Shown here piece by piece: positions 61,901 to 64,000 of a DNA stretch of 64,000 bases. The stretch's first letter is position 1, and the number at the start of each line of letters is the position of its first letter. Source of the DNA: JBAZUK01 sp041661445 (GTDB lineage Bacteria > Chlamydiota > Chlamydiia > Chlamydiales > SM23-39); contig JBAZUK010000007.1 of assembly GCA_041661445.1 (NCBI GenBank), positions 4,828-68,827 of the forward strand, in the 5' to 3' direction. Below the pieces are notes generated by a model. The model did not search any database. It had not been told where the DNA came from and was given only the letters and a program-made list of their open reading frames with translations. The translations under genes and the position numbers were made by a program.

Positions 61901-64000
61901 TATTAGGTGGAGATGGTGATGATACATTTACATTAAATGATGGGCTTGGTGTTTTAGGTGTTATAAATGGAGGTGTGACTGGAAACAATACATTGGATTA
62001 TTCTGCATACACTTCAGCTGTTACAATTACTTTGCCTGATGGAAATGCAACTGGAACGGGGTCCGGTATTACTAACATAAATAAATTTATCGGCGGCAGC
62101 GGCAATGATACTGTAGATGTAACAGGAGAAATAATAGATTTGACTGAAACTGCCGGGACAAATGTAATTAATGTAGGAGCGAATGTAACGGGTACTATAA
62201 CAGGCGGCAGCGGTGATGATTCATTTGTATTTGCAGACGGCATAACGATATCAGGGACAATAAATGGCGGGACAAGCGGAAGTAATACTTTGGATTATTC
62301 GGCGTATACAACATCAACGGATATAACTCTAAGTACTTATACATCTACAGGAGCAAGCGGAACTGATGGATCAATAACAGCAGGTTTTAGCAATATAACA
62401 AGTATTCTCGGAGGATTTGCTCCAAATATTCTTACAGGTGTCAACAGTGGAAATACTTTTAACATTACAGGAAATAATTCAGGAAATGCAGGAGATGGAA
62501 CAAATAGCGTTAATTTTACATCATTTGGAACAATAAATGGAGGAAACGGTGATGACTCATTTGTATTTGCAGATGGCATGACGATATCAGGGACTATAGA
62601 TGGCGGAGCAGGCGGAACTAATACTTTGGATTATTCAGCATATATAACATCAACAGATGTAATTTTAAATGCATATTTATTTTATGGTGTAAGCGGAGCA
62701 GATGGATCAATAACAGCAGGTTTTACCAATATTAAAAGCATTATAGGAGGGTCTGCTTCAAATACCCTTATGGGTGTCAGCAGTGGAAATACTTTTAACA
62801 TTACAGGCAGCAATTCGGGAAGCGTTAGTGATGGAGGAGGTCCTCATGCTGCCTTCGCTTCTTTTGGAACTTTATCTGGCGGGATAGGAAATGATACCTT
62901 TAACTTATCATCTGGAAGTGTAACTAATATAAATGGAAATGCAGGAACTAATACATATAATTTGAATGGAGGAGATGTAACCGGACAAATAACCGGTGGT
63001 AGCGGCAATGACTCATTTATATTTGCAAATGGTGCAACAGTAACTGGAGCAATAAATGGGGGAACAAGTGGAACAAATGCTCTAGATTTTTTCGCATATA
63101 CAACATCAATAGATGTAACAATAAGTTCATATACATCAACAGGTGCAAGTGGAACAAATGCAGCAATAGCAGGAGGGTTTAGCAATATAACAGACCTATT
63201 TGGTAGATCTTCTAATACGCTTACAGGAACCAATAGCGGTAATATCTGGAATATGACAGGTATAGCTCAAGGAAATGTAGGAGATGGAACAAATAGTGTT
63301 AATTATACTAATTTTTACACACTAATAGGAGGATCAGGAGATGATACATTCAATGTTTTAGGCACTATTTCTGGAAGTATTAATGGGGGAGTTGGAGGTG
63401 TAAATAAAATTAATTATACAAATGCAGTAAATATTACTATATCTGGATATACAGCAACTGGGGCAGGCGGAACAGATGAAATGCTGACAGGATTTTCTAA
63501 TATAACTGACATAACAGGGGGAGCAGGTTCGAATACATTTACAGGAAGCTCAAGCGGGAATATATTCAACATAACCGGTAACGATTCCGGCGATGCAGGG
63601 GACGGAACAAATGGCGTTAATTTCGTTTCATTCGGTACATTAATAGGAAGAAGCGGAATTGATACATTTAGGTTCCATAGCAATTATACAATATCTGGAA
63701 ATCTAGATGGAGGAATTACGGGAGCTAATACTATCGATTATAATAGCGCAACCGCATATTCAAGTTTAGTTTCCATAAATCTTCAAGCAGCGACAGCTAC
63801 AGGAATTGGAGGAACTTTTAGCAATATAAGTTCTTTCATCGGTCCAAGTACATTTAGTTCAGCAAATACAATAATAGGAAAAGATACCGGAGGAAACTGG
63901 GACATAAATGCAAATGACGGAGGAACTGCCTCTGATGGTACGACATTTACCAATTTCGGAAATCTAACCGGCGGTAGCGGAGCAGATACATTTAGGTTTC
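58909..64000 (+). CDS. TpsA/filamentous-hemagglutinin-like exoprotein, 3' end cut by window edge
   Basis: The frame is open from the ATG at 58909 (GGGA just upstream) to the window end: at least 1697 residues. After a signal peptide (about 1-18) comes the TPS domain: TIIEWKDFSINSDEITKFIQ, ILNRVTGNDISKIYGRLEG, KIYLINQKGILIGPDG and FIASTLDL. The usual NPNG motif is replaced by NQKG. Next come beta-helix repeats (to about 380), VLLDPSNIAI near 390, and Ser/Thr/Gly-rich repeats. From about 1025 there are repeat units of 100-150 residues with GGxGxDxF motifs. GC is higher than in the neighbours (about 40% by eye), mostly from Gly/Thr/Ser codons. The partner transporter is at 55232. Confidence 0.88.
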   Translation, partial: MKFNKFIFVLFPWFIIANPTGEKVVHGEADFKRDDNSVFINQNTDKTIIEWKDFSINSDEITKFIQPSSSSKILNRVTGNDISKIYGRLEGNGKIYLINQKGILIGPDGKINTNGFIASTLDLENSEFLNNKDLNFSSDLRSSIKNLGTIDGLNGEVILIAPIIENLGEIRSKNNNVSMLASANVLLKEDGADALVKSDSLIDNKGSIEAVQVKLNASNGNIYSLAINQEGIIKAQGIQEKEGKVFLIADGKVDISGQIISNDQNGGVIHILGDEIHIKDNAIIDASSEKMGGEILIGGDYQGKNQSIKNAKILTTSKTATIDASAKVEGNGGKVIFWSDDLNLYEGNTLAKGGNNAGDGGFVEISCLKDLQFRGKVDTSALNGVYGNVLLDPSNIAIWATASSVPPLTANYNPGPGEQNPCYVYSGHLSTLLNSSSVSISTSNGSSGSGFISIDNNVIISWSAATTLTIIADRNIAVGTGGAPSITSTYTGSAIGPFAVFLQGKGIGSASYTGISLQNLNITTNSSSNGGVCLEGVGGTSGTNHGVSLSDSKITTNGGDIIIFGEGASSANTTLEGVLIIESSLKTNSGSIVITGTGGSGTNNCYGIALWECNPVYTAGITTTSGEIRLDGTAGGIGLSGIGSYLYNSVLSSTSGIITVRGTGSGSSGPGIQMTNGTTKITSEGGAISLTGLGAGTGVGIKFDNGLIEGKGSSDISLAGYCPGAPTNTGISLASSAIINNNTGKIILKNDIYSYSTTTKNFNTSGGLEIQAYNSGTSIGIGSGTGTLVIPNTTLQWNSTNVGSVSIGQPNGSHVVQIGGITTLSKNLSVYGNTISTVGNINIAAKNLSLNMGSASAGTCTINNYTYSSSGGNYYVNGTSNYDHALKFSYAGLYSSNLWYVSADYAGYVQPLEEVAPVFNFTGIKKFDSGAGLSNFYQFLEAYKLVSITGGTGLDVTNTLSMDGIASSNSWSITTSNGHGFLNPGGVGNIEFTNITDLLGGDGDDTFTLNDGLGVLGVINGGVTGNNTLDYSAYTSAVTITLPDGNATGTGSGITNINKFIGGSGNDTVDVTGEIIDLTETAGTNVINVGANVTGTITGGSGDDSFVFADGITISGTINGGTSGSNTLDYSAYTTSTDITLSTYTSTGASGTDGSITAGFSNITSILGGFAPNILTGVNSGNTFNITGNNSGNAGDGTNSVNFTSFGTINGGNGDDSFVFADGMTISGTIDGGAGGTNTLDYSAYITSTDVILNAYLFYGVSGADGSITAGFTNIKSIIGGSASNTLMGVSSGNTFNITGSNSGSVSDGGGPHAAFASFGTLSGGIGNDTFNLSSGSVTNINGNAGTNTYNLNGGDVTGQITGGSGNDSFIFANGATVTGAINGGTSGTNALDFFAYTTSIDVTISSYTSTGASGTNAAIAGGFSNITDLFGRSSNTLTGTNSGNIWNMTGIAQGNVGDGTNSVNYTNFYTLIGGSGDDTFNVLGTISGSINGGVGGVNKINYTNAVNITISGYTATGAGGTDEMLTGFSNITDITGGAGSNTFTGSSSGNIFNITGNDSGDAGDGTNGVNFVSFGTLIGRSGIDTFRFHSNYTISGNLDGGITGANTIDYNSATAYSSLVSINLQAATATGIGGTFSNISSFIGPSTFSSANTIIGKDTGGNWDINANDGGTASDGTTFTNFGNLTGGSGADTFRF
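61987..64000 (+). repeat. Long degenerate repeats in tpsA with RTX-like GGxGxDxF motifs
   Basis: At least six units of about 290-450 bp start with a phrase like NTLDYSAY (near 61990, 62284, 62620, 63075, 63400 and 63725). Each continues through a GxxGSITAGFSNI-like phrase to NSGNTFNITG and a GGSGDDSF-type motif. The motifs resemble Ca-binding RTX nonapeptides but are widely spaced. The units are not identical, implying old duplication with divergence. Confidence 0.7.

Noticed and set aside
59205..63683. Several minus-strand ORFs of 62-129 codons in the tpsA region
   Set aside because: Gly/Thr/Ser-rich sense codons produce long antisense Pro/Val/Ala frames; the plus frame is open throughout.
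1..64000. CRISPR arrays, insertion sequences, rRNA genes or riboswitches
   Set aside because: No regularly spaced identical repeats, transposase frames, terminal inverted repeats, rRNA segments or known riboswitch cores were seen.

Overview
The window is a chromosomal segment of a low-GC (by eye about 30%) member of the Chlamydiae, most likely an environmental, amoeba- or arthropod-associated lineage rather than Chlamydia itself. The evidence is gene content and order. A run of dus, yggT, a GspL-like gene, a GspM-like gene, a MORN lipoprotein, 5-formyl-THF cyclo-ligase and recA follows the order remembered for CT644-CT650 of C. trachomatis. The trio thrS, parA, pGP6-D-like follows CT581-CT583, and the type II secretion cluster follows CT573-CT568. 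MOMP-like porins and a chlamydial-type sigma-66 are also present. Glucokinase, DapA, a PRPP synthetase and a two-partner secretion pair go beyond what Chlamydia usually carries. CT numbers are from memory and were not searched.

Layout. 1-5.3 kb: tRNA modification (dus), YggT, a GspL/GspM-like inner-membrane pair, a MORN lipoprotein and folate salvage. 5.3-11.3 kb: a secreted Cys-rich protein, a eukaryote-like PPP phosphatase, glucokinase, recA (clear promoter and terminator), ispA and a GlmU-like hexapeptide protein. 11.3-11.9 kb: the largest non-coding gap, with DnaA-box-like sites, a threefold TTGTNAACAT repeat, a decayed tRNA copy and tRNA-Pro(GGG). This is a candidate replication origin flanked by divergent genes. 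11.9-16.8 kb: ung, an MFS transporter, a small protein/HlyD pair, an Rsm22-like methyltransferase and dapA. 16.9-20.5 kb: plasmid-type genes (pGP6-like, ParA) and thrS. 20.7-23.6 kb: three outer-membrane proteins. 23.7-33.6 kb: an LplT-like transporter with a dead acyltransferase tail, then recC-recB-recD with overlapping ends. 33.6-38.5 kb: a beta-barrel protein, rpsT, a DUF3592-like protein, rpoD, tRNA-Ala(GGC) and mreC. 38.5-42.6 kb: an envelope-polymer or glycan region with two CDP-glycerol-transferase-like paralogues, a decayed glycosyltransferase and a GT4 glycosyltransferase. 42.8-51.1 kb: two membrane proteins of unknown role and the type II secretion operon (unknown, gspD, gspE, gspF and two pseudopilins). 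51.2-55.2 kb: an 862-residue MORN-repeat exported protein, a PRPP synthetase with an apparent signal peptide and a tandem PspC protein. 55.2-64 kb: a two-partner secretion locus with the TpsB transporter, a secreted beta-propeller-like protein, a 56-codon leader ORF and a TpsA adhesin/hemagglutinin that runs off the window.

How the parts fit. Several genes form one theme of building and decorating the cell surface: MOMP-like porins, a T2SS whose missing GspL/GspM roles may be filled by the pair at 1.3-3.5 kb, exported MORN proteins, a TPS exoprotein and envelope glycosyltransferases. The rest is core DNA repair (RecA, RecBCD, Ung), transcription and translation (RpoD, S20, ThrRS) and metabolism.

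The most novel observations are a 17-bp palindrome, TGTAAAGCWGTTTTACA, present three times in the same orientation (one copy inside a coding gene), the candidate origin, the apparently exported PRPP synthetase, the LplT-fused pseudo-acyltransferase, pseudopilins lacking the usual Gly at -1, and the TPS locus with RTX-like GGxGxD repeats.
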